Shown: piece after piece, positions 28,927-37,900 of the stretch
Numbering within the stretch: the first letter of the stretch is position 1
How the letters are laid out: each line of letters starts with the position of its first letter
Source: Leifsonia sp. NPDC080035
GTDB lineage: Bacteria; Actinomycetota; Actinomycetes; Actinomycetales; Microbacteriaceae
Assembly: GCF_040050925.1 (NCBI RefSeq)
Contig: NZ_CP157390.1
Span: 2,542,001 to 2,606,000 of the forward strand
Length of the DNA: 64,000 bases
Direction: 5' to 3'
The notes under the pieces: model-generated
Told to the model about the DNA's origin: nothing
The model's database searches: none
What the model saw: only the letters and a program-made list of their open reading frames with translations
Program-made: the position numbers and the translations under genes

Positions 28927-29400
28927 CTAGTCGAGCCCGAGCTTTTTCCGCAGCGACGCGACGTGGCCGGTCGCCTTCACGTTGTAGAGGGGCAGGCGGA
29001 TGCTGCCGTCCGGGTCCACCACGAACGTCGAGCGGATGACGCCCTCGACGAGCTTGCCGTAGAGCTTCTTCTCGCCGTACGCGCCGTAGGCGTTGTGCAC
29101 CGCGAGGTCCTCGTCGGACAGCAGCGGGAAGTTCAGGCTCTCCTGCTCCTGGAACTGCTTGTTCTTGGGCGGCGCGTCCTTGGAGATGCCGATCACCTGG
29201 TACCCGCTGGAGGCAAGCGAGTTGAGGTTGTCGCGGAAGTCGCACGCCTCCTTGGTGCAGCCCGGGGTCATCGCGGCGGGGTAGAAGTACACGATGACGT
29301 TCTGCCCCGCGTAGTCGGCGAGGGAGACGGTCTTGCCGTCCTGGTCGGTCAGGGTGAACGCGGGGGCCTGCTGGCCGGCTTCCAGTCGCACATCGGTCAT
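28927..29400 (-). CDS. bcp: Thioredoxin-dependent peroxiredoxin Bcp
   Basis: A 157-residue peroxiredoxin that reduces hydrogen peroxide and organic hydroperoxides. The motif YFYPAAMTPGCTKEACDFRD holds peroxidatic C48 and resolving C53, the Cys-X4-Cys arrangement of E. coli BCP. I start at ATG 29400 (MTDVRLEAGQQAPAF): CAGAAT lies exactly six bases upstream, predicting a leaderless mRNA. Longer in-frame starts enter the rsgA end. It is 34 bases downstream of rsgA and could also be read from that operon. Confidence 0.95.
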   Translation of the reverse strand: MTDVRLEAGQQAPAFTLTDQDGKTVSLADYAGQNVIVYFYPAAMTPGCTKEACDFRDNLNSLASSGYQVIGISKDAPPKNKQFQEQESLNFPLLSDEDLAVHNAYGAYGEKKLYGKLVEGVIRSTFVVDPDGSIRLPLYNVKATGHVASLRKKLGLD

Positions 29401-29434
29401 GCGTCCATTCTGCCTCGTGGAGGCGCCGGCGCGC

Positions 29435-30493
29435 TCAGCCGGCGAACGTCGCGAGGAGCCGCTGCAGCGAATCCAGGCGGGCGCGGCCGGTCTCGCCCAG
29501 GCGCCCCTCTTCAACCGCTTCGATGATCGCGCAGTCGGGGGCGTCCGGGAGGTGGGTGCAGCCGCGCGGGCAGTCCTCCGCGATCTCGGCGAGGTCGGTG
29601 AACGACTTCAGGATGCTCGCCGTGTCGACGTGGCCCAGCCCGAACGAGCGGACGCCAGGAGTGTCGATGACCCAGCCGTGCCCCTCGCCGTTCTCGACCC
29701 GCAGCGAGACGGTGGACGACGACGTGTGCCTGCCGCGTCCCGTCACCTCGTTGACGTGGCCCGTCGCCCGGCCCGCGCCCGGCACGAGCTCGTTGACGAG
29801 CGTCGACTTGCCGACGCCGGAGTGCCCGACGACGACGGTGTCGTGGCCGACGAGCGCGGCCGTGATCTCGTCGACGGGGATGCGGTCCTCCCGGCTCGTG
29901 AACACCGGCAGGTCCAGTCCGGCGAAGTTCTTCAGGAACGGTGCGGGATCGGCGAGGTCGATCTTGGTGACGCACAGCATCGGCTCGATTCCGGCGTCGT
30001 AGGCGGCAACGAGGTAGCGGTCGACGAGACGCGTCCGCGGTTCAGGGTTGGCGGCCGCGACCACGATGAGCATCTGGTCGGCGTTGGCGACGATCACGCG
30101 CTCCACCTCGTCGGTGTCGTCCGCGCTCCGGCGCAGGAGGGTGCTGCGCGGCTCGACCCGCACGATCCTCCCCAGCGTCCCCTCCTCACCGGTCGTGTCG
30201 CCGACCACGGCGACGCGGTCGCCGGTCACGATCGGGTTGCGTCGCAGCTCGCTCGCGCGCGCGGCGATCACCTGGCGCTCGTCCGCCGTGTCCTCGTCGA
30301 GCAGCACGGTGTAGCGGCCGCGGTCGACGCCGAGCACGCGCGCGATCTCCGCGTCGGCGTGCTCCGGCCGGGTCTTCGTGCGAGGACGGTTGCCCTTGGG
30401 GTTCGGGCGCGAGCGGATCGTCGACTCGTCGTAGAGGTCGAACTCGTCGTCCTCATCGTCGTCCGCCCACCACGAGCCCGTGCCGTCCGTCAC
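29435..30493 (-). CDS. rsgA: Ribosome small-subunit-dependent GTPase RsgA
   Basis: A 352-residue circularly permuted GTPase that assists late 30S maturation. An acidic N-terminus precedes the OB-fold; G motifs occur in permuted order: VTKIDLAD (G4), then GHSGVGKSTLVNEL (G1) and VIDTPGVRSFGLG (G3). A zinc-binding helical tail with EDCPRGCTHLPDAPDCAI completes it. GTG 30493 overlaps the aroA stop (GTGA). The aroA-rsgA pair corresponds to Rv3227-Rv3228. Confidence 0.95.
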   Translation of the reverse strand: MTDGTGSWWADDDEDDEFDLYDESTIRSRPNPKGNRPRTKTRPEHADAEIARVLGVDRGRYTVLLDEDTADERQVIAARASELRRNPIVTGDRVAVVGDTTGEEGTLGRIVRVEPRSTLLRRSADDTDEVERVIVANADQMLIVVAAANPEPRTRLVDRYLVAAYDAGIEPMLCVTKIDLADPAPFLKNFAGLDLPVFTSREDRIPVDEITAALVGHDTVVVGHSGVGKSTLVNELVPGAGRATGHVNEVTGRGRHTSSSTVSLRVENGEGHGWVIDTPGVRSFGLGHVDTASILKSFTDLAEIAEDCPRGCTHLPDAPDCAIIEAVEEGRLGETGRARLDSLQRLLATFAG

Positions 30494-31857
30494 GCTGGGT
30501 CGGCGCCTTCGTGCAGCATCCGCGTCCACAGCGCGGTGAACTGGGGGAGCGTCTTCGCGGTCGTCGCGACGTTCTCGATCTCCACGCCGGGGACGACGAG
30601 CCCGACGATGGCCCCGGCGGTGGCCATCCGGTGGTCCTCGTAGCTGCGCCAGACGCCGCCGCTGAGCGGTCGCGGCTCGATGCGCAGGCCGTCCTCGAGC
30701 TCGGTCACCGCTCCGCCGAGCCGGTTGATCTCGGCGGCGAGGGCGGCGAGCCGGTCGGTCTCGTGGTGGCGGATGTGGCCGATCCCGGTGATCTCGCTCG
30801 GGCCGTCCGCGAGCGCGGCGATGGCGACGAGGGCGGGGGCGAGCTCGCCACCGGTGGTCAGGTCGAGCTGCACGGCCCGGATGCGCTCCGGCCCGGTGAC
30901 CGTGAGCCGGTCGCCGTCCCGCTCGACCGTCGCACCGAACAGCGGGAGCAGGTCGGCGAGGTCGGCGCCGACCTGGGTGGTCGCGGCCGGCCAGCCGGTG
31001 ACGGTCACGGAGCCGCCGGTGACGACGGCCGCCGCCAGGAACGGAGCGGCGTTGGAGAGGTCGGGCTCGATGTCCACCTCACGCGCGGCGATGGTCCCCG
31101 GCTTCACGACCCAGCGCCCGACCTCGGGGGACTCGACGGCGACCCCGCGGTCCGCGAGCGCGGCGATGGTCATCTCGATGTGCGGGAGGCTCGGCAGTCG
31201 CGAGCCCTCGTGCGTGAGGTCGAGGCCGTCCTCGAACCGGCTCGCCGAGAGCAGCAGCGCGCTCACGAACTGGCTGGAACTGGAGGCGTCGATCGAGATC
31301 GCCCCTCCGGCGACCGTTCCGGTGCCGTGCACGGTGAAGGGGAGGGATCCGCGGCCGTCGTCGTTCACGTCCACCCCGAGGGCCTTCAGCGCCGCGATGA
31401 TCGCGCCCATGGGGCGTCCGCGCGCCGAGTCATCGGCGTCGAACATGGTCGGGCCGAGCGCGAGCCCGGCGATGGGAGGGACGAACCGCATGACGGTGCC
31501 CGCCTGGCCGCACTCGATGGTCGTGCTGCCGAGCAGCTCCTCCGCAGGAGTCACGAGGAGGTCGGAGCCGAACTCGCTCGCTCCGGGACGCTCCTGGATG
31601 CTCACCCCGAGCGCGCGCAGCGCCTCCACCATGTTCTCGGTGTCGCGGGAGTGCAGGGGAGCGCGGAGCAGTGACGGGCCGTCCGCGAGGGCGGAGAGGA
31701 CGAGCTCGCGCGCGGTGAGCGACTTCGATCCGGGAAGGGAGACCGCGGCCCGTACCGGGCCGTCCGCGACGGGCGCCGGCCAGAGCGTGTTCGGCTCATC
31801 CGTGCGGTTGTCGCCGTACGGATCGAAGTCGGGAGCGGAATATTTCGAGATCAGCAT
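30490..31857 (-). CDS. aroA: 3-phosphoshikimate 1-carboxyvinyltransferase (EPSP synthase)
   Basis: A 455-residue shikimate-pathway enzyme that joins shikimate-3-phosphate and phosphoenolpyruvate. Motifs are LPGSKSLTARELVLSAL near the N-terminus, CGQAGTVMRFVPP and the late EDGLRIEPRP and YEDHRMATAGAIVGL segments. The mycobacterial-type variant of the GNAGTAMR motif (here GQAGTVMR) is natural for Actinobacteria. I start at ATG 31857; TAACCT at 31866-31871 on this strand, eight bases upstream, predicts a nearly leaderless mRNA. This promoter overlaps the divergent sigH promoter. Confidence 0.96.
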   Translation of the reverse strand: MLISKYSAPDFDPYGDNRTDEPNTLWPAPVADGPVRAAVSLPGSKSLTARELVLSALADGPSLLRAPLHSRDTENMVEALRALGVSIQERPGASEFGSDLLVTPAEELLGSTTIECGQAGTVMRFVPPIAGLALGPTMFDADDSARGRPMGAIIAALKALGVDVNDDGRGSLPFTVHGTGTVAGGAISIDASSSSQFVSALLLSASRFEDGLDLTHEGSRLPSLPHIEMTIAALADRGVAVESPEVGRWVVKPGTIAAREVDIEPDLSNAAPFLAAAVVTGGSVTVTGWPAATTQVGADLADLLPLFGATVERDGDRLTVTGPERIRAVQLDLTTGGELAPALVAIAALADGPSEITGIGHIRHHETDRLAALAAEINRLGGAVTELEDGLRIEPRPLSGGVWRSYEDHRMATAGAIVGLVVPGVEIENVATTAKTLPQFTALWTRMLHEGADPA

Positions 31858-31861
31858 TGTT
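31837..31861 (+). promoter_or_regulatory. SigH/SigR-type autoregulatory promoter
   Basis: GGAAT (31837-31841), 17 bases, then GTT (31859-31861). This matches the SigR/SigH consensus (GGAAT-N17/18-GTT) closely. The start site would be near 31868, about 36 bases before GTG 31904. The spacer contains the aroA start codon on the other strand. Confidence 0.75.
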
Positions 31862-31903
31862 GTCAAGGTTATCCGTGATCGCGAACGAAGGAAGGACGAG
31901 CCC

Positions 31904-32608
31904 GTGGCCTCTGCGACCGCCCTCCTCGACGCACCCGTCACGACCGCCGCATCCTCGCAGGAGCGCTCCGGCCTGCCGCAACTAGACTGGCCGGTGATGA
32001 CCACCGAAACCGAGGATCTGGGCGGCCTGTTCGAAGAGCAGGCGCTGCCGTTCATGGACCAGCTGTACGCGGCGGCCCTGCGCATGACGCGGAACCCGTC
32101 GGACGCGCAAGACCTGGTCCAGGAGACCTACGTCAAGGCGTATGCCGCCTTCCGGCAGTTCCAGCAGGGCACGAACCTCAAGGCCTGGCTCTACCGCATC
32201 CTCACGAACACGTTCATCAACACCTATCGCAAGAAGCAGCGCGAGCCGTACCAGGGGACGATCGACGAGCTCGAGGACTGGCAGCTGGGCGGGGCGGAGT
32301 CGATCTCCGCGTCCTCCAGCCGCTCGGCCGAGGCGGAGGCGATCGACCACCTGCCCGACAGTGCCGTCAAGGACGCGCTGCAGGCCATCCCGGAGGACTT
32401 CCGGCTGGCCGTCTACCTCGCCGATGTCGAGGGATTCTCCTACCAGGAGATCGCCGACATCATGAAGACCCCGATCGGGACCGTGATGAGCCGCCTGCAC
32501 CGCGGCCGCCGGATGCTGCGGGAGCTTCTGACCGACTATGCGCACGAGCGCGGTCTCTCTGCCGTTCAGGGGGACCAGGCCGTGCAGACCCCCAGGAGAC
32601 AACGATGA
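31904..32608 (+). CDS. sigH: ECF sigma factor SigH/SigR (thiol-oxidative stress)
   Basis: A 234-residue group-4 sigma factor. Region 2 reads LYAAALRMTRNPSDAQDLVQETYVKAYAAFRQFQQGTNLKAWLYRILTNTFINTYRKKQREP and region 4 EDFRLAVYLADVEGFSYQEIADIMKTPIGTVMSRLHRGRRMLRE. It directs disulfide-stress genes and is held by the zinc anti-sigma encoded next. Two starts are plausible: GTG 31904 with AAGGA upstream (long form) and ATG 31997 (203 residues), which lies eight bases after an internal TAGACT box. The first 31 residues of the long form lie outside region 2. Its stop overlaps rsrA by four bases. Confidence 0.93.
   Translation: MASATALLDAPVTTAASSQERSGLPQLDWPVMTTETEDLGGLFEEQALPFMDQLYAAALRMTRNPSDAQDLVQETYVKAYAAFRQFQQGTNLKAWLYRILTNTFINTYRKKQREPYQGTIDELEDWQLGGAESISASSSRSAEAEAIDHLPDSAVKDALQAIPEDFRLAVYLADVEGFSYQEIADIMKTPIGTVMSRLHRGRRMLRELLTDYAHERGLSAVQGDQAVQTPRRQR
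31983..31988 (+). promoter_or_regulatory. Internal -10 box for a short sigH mRNA
   Basis: TAGACT inside the 5' part of sigH, five bases before GTG 31994 and eight before ATG 31997, both in frame. It fits the leaderless pattern used throughout the window and would make the short sigma isoform independently of the SigH-type promoter. Confidence 0.5.
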
Positions 32609-32850
32609 CCGACTGCGGTTGCGAGAAGGCGAAGGCCGAACTCGAGGAGTACCTGCGCAACGAGCTATGCAACGAGGACGCCGCGGACATCCGCGAGCAC
32701 CTCCAGAACTGCGACGGCTGCTCCAGCGAGGCGCACCTGAACGTCGTGCTGACCGAGGTCGTACAGCGCGCGTGCAAGGAGACGGCGCCCGAGACGCTGC
32801 GTGCCGAGGTCCTGGTGCGCATCCGGTCGTTCCAGGCGACCGCCCACTAG
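32605..32850 (+). CDS. rsrA: Zinc-binding redox anti-sigma factor (RsrA/RshA type)
   Basis: An 81-residue anti-sigma. The ZAS motif H32-X3-C36-X2-C39 is intact, and C6 sits 26 residues before H32 exactly as C11 and H37 do in Streptomyces RsrA. Oxidation forms a disulfide, expels zinc and frees the sigma factor. The start ATG overlaps the sigH stop, ensuring balanced synthesis. An additional cysteine at C4 and one at C22 are present. It is shorter than Streptomyces RsrA and close to mycobacterial RshA in size. Confidence 0.93.
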   Translation: MTDCGCEKAKAELEEYLRNELCNEDAADIREHLQNCDGCSSEAHLNVVLTEVVQRACKETAPETLRAEVLVRIRSFQATAH

Positions 32851-32882
32851 GCACAGCCTCCACGAACACTCGCGCGTGACCG

Positions 32883-33665
32883 TCAGGCGGCGCTGCCGCT
32901 GCCCACCTCGTGCAGGAAGAACAGGCCGCCGAGAGGGTCGGTGACCTGGGCGAAGCGGCCGAACTCGCTGTCCCAGGGGTCGCGCACGACGGTACCGCCC
33001 AGCTCGACAACGCGCTGGGAGGCCGCCGCCGCGTCCTGCACGCCGAAGTACACGACCCAGTGCGACGGGACGCCCTCCGGCAGCATCCCGCGCGCGTCGA
33101 ACACGCCGCCGGCGGGGGAGTCGGGGTCGCCGAACGTGGAGTAGCGGAAGTCGGCGGTGTCGCCGAGCACCTGCGTCCGCCAGCCGAACACCCTCGTGTA
33201 GAAGTCCACCTGGGCACGGAAATCCAGGGCGTACAGCTCGTGCCAGGCGAGACCGCCCACCTCGGCGACGAGCTCGGAGCCGCGATGCTGCAGCGGTTCC
33301 CAGAGACCGACCACGGCGCCGCCGGGGTCGGCGACGACGGCGAGCCGGCCCTGGTCGCCCACCGTCATGGTCGGGGCGAGGGCCTGTGCGCCCGCCGCGA
33401 GAGCGTCGCGCTCGGCCGACGCCGCGTCCTCGACCAGCAGGTACGTCAGCCACGCGTTCGGCTGCTGGCCCTCCATCGCGGCGCCGAGGCCGGCCACCAG
33501 GTGACCGTCGCGCGAGAAGGTGACGTAGCCGCCGTACTCCTCGCCGGAGACGTCGGCGTTCCACCCGAACAGTGCGGAGTAGAACTCCTGCGCGCGCGGG
33601 AGATCGGACGCGGCGTAGTCGACCCAGCAGGGCTCGCCGAGGCGGTGGGAGGTGATGACGGTCAT
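32883..33665 (-). CDS. Two-domain VOC (glyoxalase-fold) protein
   Basis: A 260-residue protein with two vicinal-oxygen-chelate modules (about residues 1-120 and 130-255). Each begins with the family pattern, for example GEPCWVDYAASDLPRAQEFYSALFGW and LAWHELYALDFRAQVDFYTRVFGW. Metal-ligand positions are not certain, so enzyme, resistance protein and binding protein are all possible. I choose ATG 33665 over GTG 33671 because TAGGTT ends six bases before it, giving a leaderless mRNA, whereas the GTG abuts the box. It is divergent from the epoxide hydrolase. Confidence 0.87.
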   Translation of the reverse strand: MTVITSHRLGEPCWVDYAASDLPRAQEFYSALFGWNADVSGEEYGGYVTFSRDGHLVAGLGAAMEGQQPNAWLTYLLVEDAASAERDALAAGAQALAPTMTVGDQGRLAVVADPGGAVVGLWEPLQHRGSELVAEVGGLAWHELYALDFRAQVDFYTRVFGWRTQVLGDTADFRYSTFGDPDSPAGGVFDARGMLPEGVPSHWVVYFGVQDAAAASQRVVELGGTVVRDPWDSEFGRFAQVTDPLGGLFFLHEVGSGSAA

Positions 33666-33671
33666 GGCCAC

Positions 33672-33726
33672 AACCTACGCTGACACGCGTGCGTGCAGAA
33701 GAGCCGTCGGCGGTGCACGCTAGCGT
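33672..33726. promoter_or_regulatory. Divergent leaderless promoters: VOC protein and epoxide hydrolase
   Basis: TAGGTT on the minus strand (33677-33672) ends six bases before VOC ATG 33665. TAGCGT on the plus strand (33721-33726) ends six bases before epoxide hydrolase ATG 33733. The whole divergent gap is 67 bases, so the two RNA polymerase sites overlap upstream. Confidence 0.6.
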
Positions 33727-33732
33727 GGCGGC

Positions 33733-34833
33733 ATGACGATCGAGGAGTTCCGCATCCATGTGCCCGACGACGTCCTCGGCGACCTGCGGGAGAGGCTGAG
33801 CCGCACCCGCTACCTGTCGTCACCGCACCGGCCCGGCTGGGAGGGCGGACTCGGCGGTGAACGGCTGCGCGCGCTGGTGGAGGGCTGGCTCGCCTTCGAC
33901 TGGCGGGCGGAAGAGGCCAGGCTGGGAGAGGTCGAGCAGGGCATCGCGGAGGTCGGCGGGAGCCGTATCCACTTCGCGCGGGTGCGGGGAACGGGGGAGG
34001 GACCGCACACGCCGCTCCTGCTGCTGCACGGCTGGCCGAGCGCGTTCGTCGAGTACCTGCCGCTCGCCGCACTGCTGAGCGATCGCTTCGACGTGGTGAT
34101 CCCGTCGCTGCCCGGGTTCGTGTTCTCCGAGCTGCCGGAGCCGCCGCTGACCCGTCCGAGGATCGCGGAGGCGCTGCACGGGCTGATGACCGAGGCGCTC
34201 GGGTTCCCGCGCTACGCGAGCTTCGGCGGGGACATCGGCGGCGGGTCCTCGACGTGGCTCGGCGTCGAGCACCCCGAGAGCGTCATCGGCATCCAGTTGC
34301 TCAGCCCGCCGTTCCCCGCCGACGAGACGCCGGCGGACGAGGACGAGCGCCGGTTCCTGGAGGCGCTCGCCGCGTACGACGAGGGCGACGGCGGCTACAG
34401 CGAGATGATGCTCACGCGGCCGGACACGATCGCCGCTGCGCTCGCGGACTCGCCCGCCGGCCTGCTCGCGTGGCTCGGCGACAAGTGGCACGACTGGGTG
34501 GACGGCGGCTTCGAGCGCATCGTCGACTCCGGGATTCTGTACACGATCGCGACCCTGTACTGGGCGACCGACAGCATCGGCACCTCCTTCCAGCAGTACT
34601 ACGACTGGGGCACGAACCCGTCGCGCCCGCCGATCGCGGCGCCCGTAGGCGTCTACCTGGCGCGGGAGCCCGGCTTCCGCGGCTTTCCGCGGTCGCTCGC
34701 CGAGCGCGCGACGACCGACCTGCGCCAGTTCGTCGTCGCCCCCGCCGGCGGCCACTTCGCCGGCTTCGAGCAGCCCGAGGCGACCGCCGCGGCCATCCGC
34801 TCCTTCCACGACGTCCTCGCCGCCCGCGCCTGA
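33733..34833 (+). CDS. Epoxide hydrolase (EHN domain, alpha/beta fold)
   Basis: A 366-residue hydrolase. The N-terminal EHN domain (residues 1-100, FRIHVPDDVLGDLRERLSRTRYL) and alpha/beta core resemble microsomal-type epoxide hydrolases. LLLLHGWPSAFVEYLPLA holds the HGWP oxyanion motif, the nucleophile is D167 in FGGDIGGGSSTWLG, and the catalytic histidine is H341 in GGHFAGFEQPE. Epoxide opening proceeds through an ester on D167. The usual tyrosines of the lid are present nearby but not individually assigned. ATG 33733 is leaderless. It ends before a shared bidirectional terminator. Confidence 0.93.
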   Translation: MTIEEFRIHVPDDVLGDLRERLSRTRYLSSPHRPGWEGGLGGERLRALVEGWLAFDWRAEEARLGEVEQGIAEVGGSRIHFARVRGTGEGPHTPLLLLHGWPSAFVEYLPLAALLSDRFDVVIPSLPGFVFSELPEPPLTRPRIAEALHGLMTEALGFPRYASFGGDIGGGSSTWLGVEHPESVIGIQLLSPPFPADETPADEDERRFLEALAAYDEGDGGYSEMMLTRPDTIAAALADSPAGLLAWLGDKWHDWVDGGFERIVDSGILYTIATLYWATDSIGTSFQQYYDWGTNPSRPPIAAPVGVYLAREPGFRGFPRSLAERATTDLRQFVVAPAGGHFAGFEQPEATAAAIRSFHDVLAARA

Positions 34834-34852
34834 CAGCCCCGTCGCGCCCGAC

Positions 34853-34889
34853 ACGACGAAGCCACGGTCCGAGGACCGGGCTTCGTCGT
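34853..34889. terminator. Bidirectional terminator between epoxide hydrolase and kgd
   Basis: An 11-base-pair outer stem (34853-34863 with 34879-34889) and a 5-base-pair inner stem (GGTCC with GGACC) in the gap between two convergent genes. No long T-run on either strand. Confidence 0.75.
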
Positions 34890-34901
34890 ACGCGGAGCCT
34901 C

Positions 34902-37900
34902 TTACAGCGTCAGCGCGCGCTGGATGAGCAGCGACTGCTCCTTCGCGTGGCGCTTCGCCGAGCCCGCGGCCGGCGACGCCGACGGCGGACGGGAGACGAC
35001 ACCGAGCGGGCGCGGGCCGAGCTTCGAGGTCTCCAGGATCATGTACGGCCAGGCGCCCTGGTTCTCCGGCTCGTCCTGCACCCACACCAGCTCGGCGTTG
35101 GGGTAGGAGTCGACGACGGCCTTCAGCTCCTCGGCGGGCAGCGGGTAGAACTGCTCCACCCGCACCAGCGCGATCTCGGGGTTGGGGTTCTTCTCGAGCT
35201 CATTCAGCAGGTCGTAGTACAGCTTGCCCGCCATCAGCAGCACCCGCTTCACCGACGACTTGTCGCTGATCCGCGCGTCGTCGATCACCGGCTCGAACCG
35301 GCCCGAGGTGAAGTCGGCGACGTCGCTGGACGCGCCGCGCAGGCGCAGCATCGCCTTCGGGGTGAAGACGACCAGCGGACGACGCGGGCGGGCGTACGCC
35401 TGACGGCGGAGCAGGTGGAAGTACGACGCCGGGGTGGACGGCCGCGCGACGGTCATGTTGTTCTCGGCGCACAGCTGCAGGTACCGCTCGATGCGTGCGC
35501 TCGAGTGGTCGGGCCCCTGGCCCTCGTAGCCGTGCGGGAGCAGCAGGACGAGCGACGAACGCTGGCCCCACTTCTGCTCCGCCGAGGAGATGAACTCGTC
35601 GATGATGATCTGGGCGCCGTTGGCGAAGTCGCCGAACTGCGCCTCCCACAGCACCAGGGCGTCCGGACGCTCGACCGAGTAGCCGTACTCGAAGCCCATG
35701 GCCGCGTACTCGCTCAGCAGCGAGTCGTAGATCCAGAACTTCGCCTGGTTGTCGCTGAGGTTCGCCAGCGGCAGCCACTCCTGGCCGTTCGCGCGGTCGT
35801 GCAGGACCGCGTGGCGCTGCACGAACGTGCCGCGGCGCGCATCCTGTCCTGCGAGGCGGACGGGCGTGCCCTCCAGCAGCACGGAGCCGAGCGCGAGCAG
35901 CTCGCCGAAGCCCCAGTCGATGCCGCCGTTGCGGCTCATCTCGCCGCGCTTGTTCAGCAGCTGCTGCAGCTTCGGGTGCACCGTGAACCCGGCGGGCGGG
36001 TTGTTGAACGCGTCGCCGATCAGGTGGATGACCTGCTCGCTGACGGCGGTCGTCTCCGGCTCGCCGACGTTGTCGTCGCTCTGCGCGGCGGGCTGCTCGA
36101 GGTCGCCGCTCGCGTCGCCCTGCGTGATCACCGGCGTGGAGTTGGTCTGGGCAGCGTGCGTCTCCATGAACGCGCGCTCCAGCCGGTCCTGGAAGTCGCG
36201 GTGCGCGGCCTCGTACTCCTCCTCGGTGATGTCGCCGCGGCCGACCAGGGCCTCGGTGTACAGGCGGCGGACGGAGCGCTTCGCCTCGATGAGGTTGTAC
36301 ATCAGCGGCTGCGTCATCGACGGGTCGTCGCCCTCGTTGTGGCCGCGGCGGCGGTAGCAGACGAGGTCGATGACGACGTCGCGCTTGAACTCCTGGCGGT
36401 ACTCGAAGGCGAGCTGCGCCACGCGCACCACCGCCTCCGGGTCGTCGCCGTTCACGTGGAAGATCGGCGCCTGGATGGTCTTCGCCACGTCCGTCGAGTA
36501 CACCGAGGTGCGGCCCTCGCCGGGAGGCGTGGTGAAGCCGACCTGGTTGTTGATGTTCACGTGGATGGTGCCGCCGGTGCGGTACGCCCGCAGCTGCGAC
36601 ATCTGCATCTGCTCGACGACGATGCCCTGGCCCGCCATCGCGGCGTCGCCGTGGATGAGGATCGGCAGCGTCAGGAACGTGCCGGCGGGACGGCGGTCCT
36701 GCTTGGCGCGGACGATGCCCTCGAGCACGCCGTCCACCGCCTCCAGGTGCGAGGGGTTCGCAGCGAGGTAGACCGGGATCTCCTCGCCGGCGGCGCCCTT
36801 GAAGGTGCCCTCGGTTCCGAGGTGGTACTTCACGTCGCCGGAGCCCTGGACCGTGCGCGGGTCCTGGGTGCCCTCGAACTCGCGGAAGATCTGACCATAG
36901 GTCTTGCCCGCGATGTTGGTCAGCACGTTCAGCCGGCCGCGGTGCGCCATGCCGATCGCCGCCTCGTCGAGGCCGGCCTCCGCTGCACCCTGCAGGATCG
37001 TGTCCAGCAGCGCGATGGTGGACTCGCCGCCCTCCAGGCTGAACCGCTTCTGGCCGACGTACTTGGTCTGCAGGAACGTCTCGAACGCCTCGGCCTCGTT
37101 GAGCTTGCCGAGGATGCGCAGCTGCTCGTCGTGGGTCGGCTTCTCATACGGGCGCTCCAGCTTGTCCTGGAACCACTTGCGCTGGCCCGGGTCCTGGATG
37201 TGCATGTACTCGATGCCGACCGTGCGGCAGTACGAGTCGCGGAGCACTCCGAGGATGTCGCGCAGCTTCATCGTGCGCTTGCCCTGGCTGCCGAACCCGC
37301 CGGTGACGAACTCGCGGTCGAGGTCCCAGAAGGTCAGTCCGTGGGTCTCGATCTCGAGGTCGGGGTGGGTGCGCTGGACGTACTCGAGCGGGTCGATGTC
37401 GGCCATCAGGTGGCCGCGGACGCGGTAGGAGTTGATGAGCTCCTGGACGCGGGCGGTCTTGTCGACGGCGCTCGCCAGGTCCACCGAGATGTCCGGGTTC
37501 CAGTGGATCGGCATGTACGGGATGCGGAGCTCCGCGAAGATGCCCTCGTAGAAGTCGCGCTTGCCGATGAGCAGCTCGTGCACGATCTTCAGGAACTCGC
37601 CGGACCCGGCGCCCTGGATGACACGGTGGTCGTACGTGCTGGTGAGCGTGATGGTCTTGCCGATGGCGAGGCCCGCGAGCGTCTTCTCGCTGGAGCCCTG
37701 GAACTCGGCCGGGTACTCGAGGGCGCCGGCGCCGATGATCGCGCCCTGCCCCTTCATCAGGCGCGGGACCGAGTGCACGGTGCCGATGCCACCGGGGTTC
37801 GTCAGCGAGATCGTGGTGCCGGCGAAGTCGCCAGCGGTGAGCTTGTTGCTGCGCGCCTTCGAGACCAGCTCCTCGTAGGCGGCGAGGTACTCGCCGAAGG

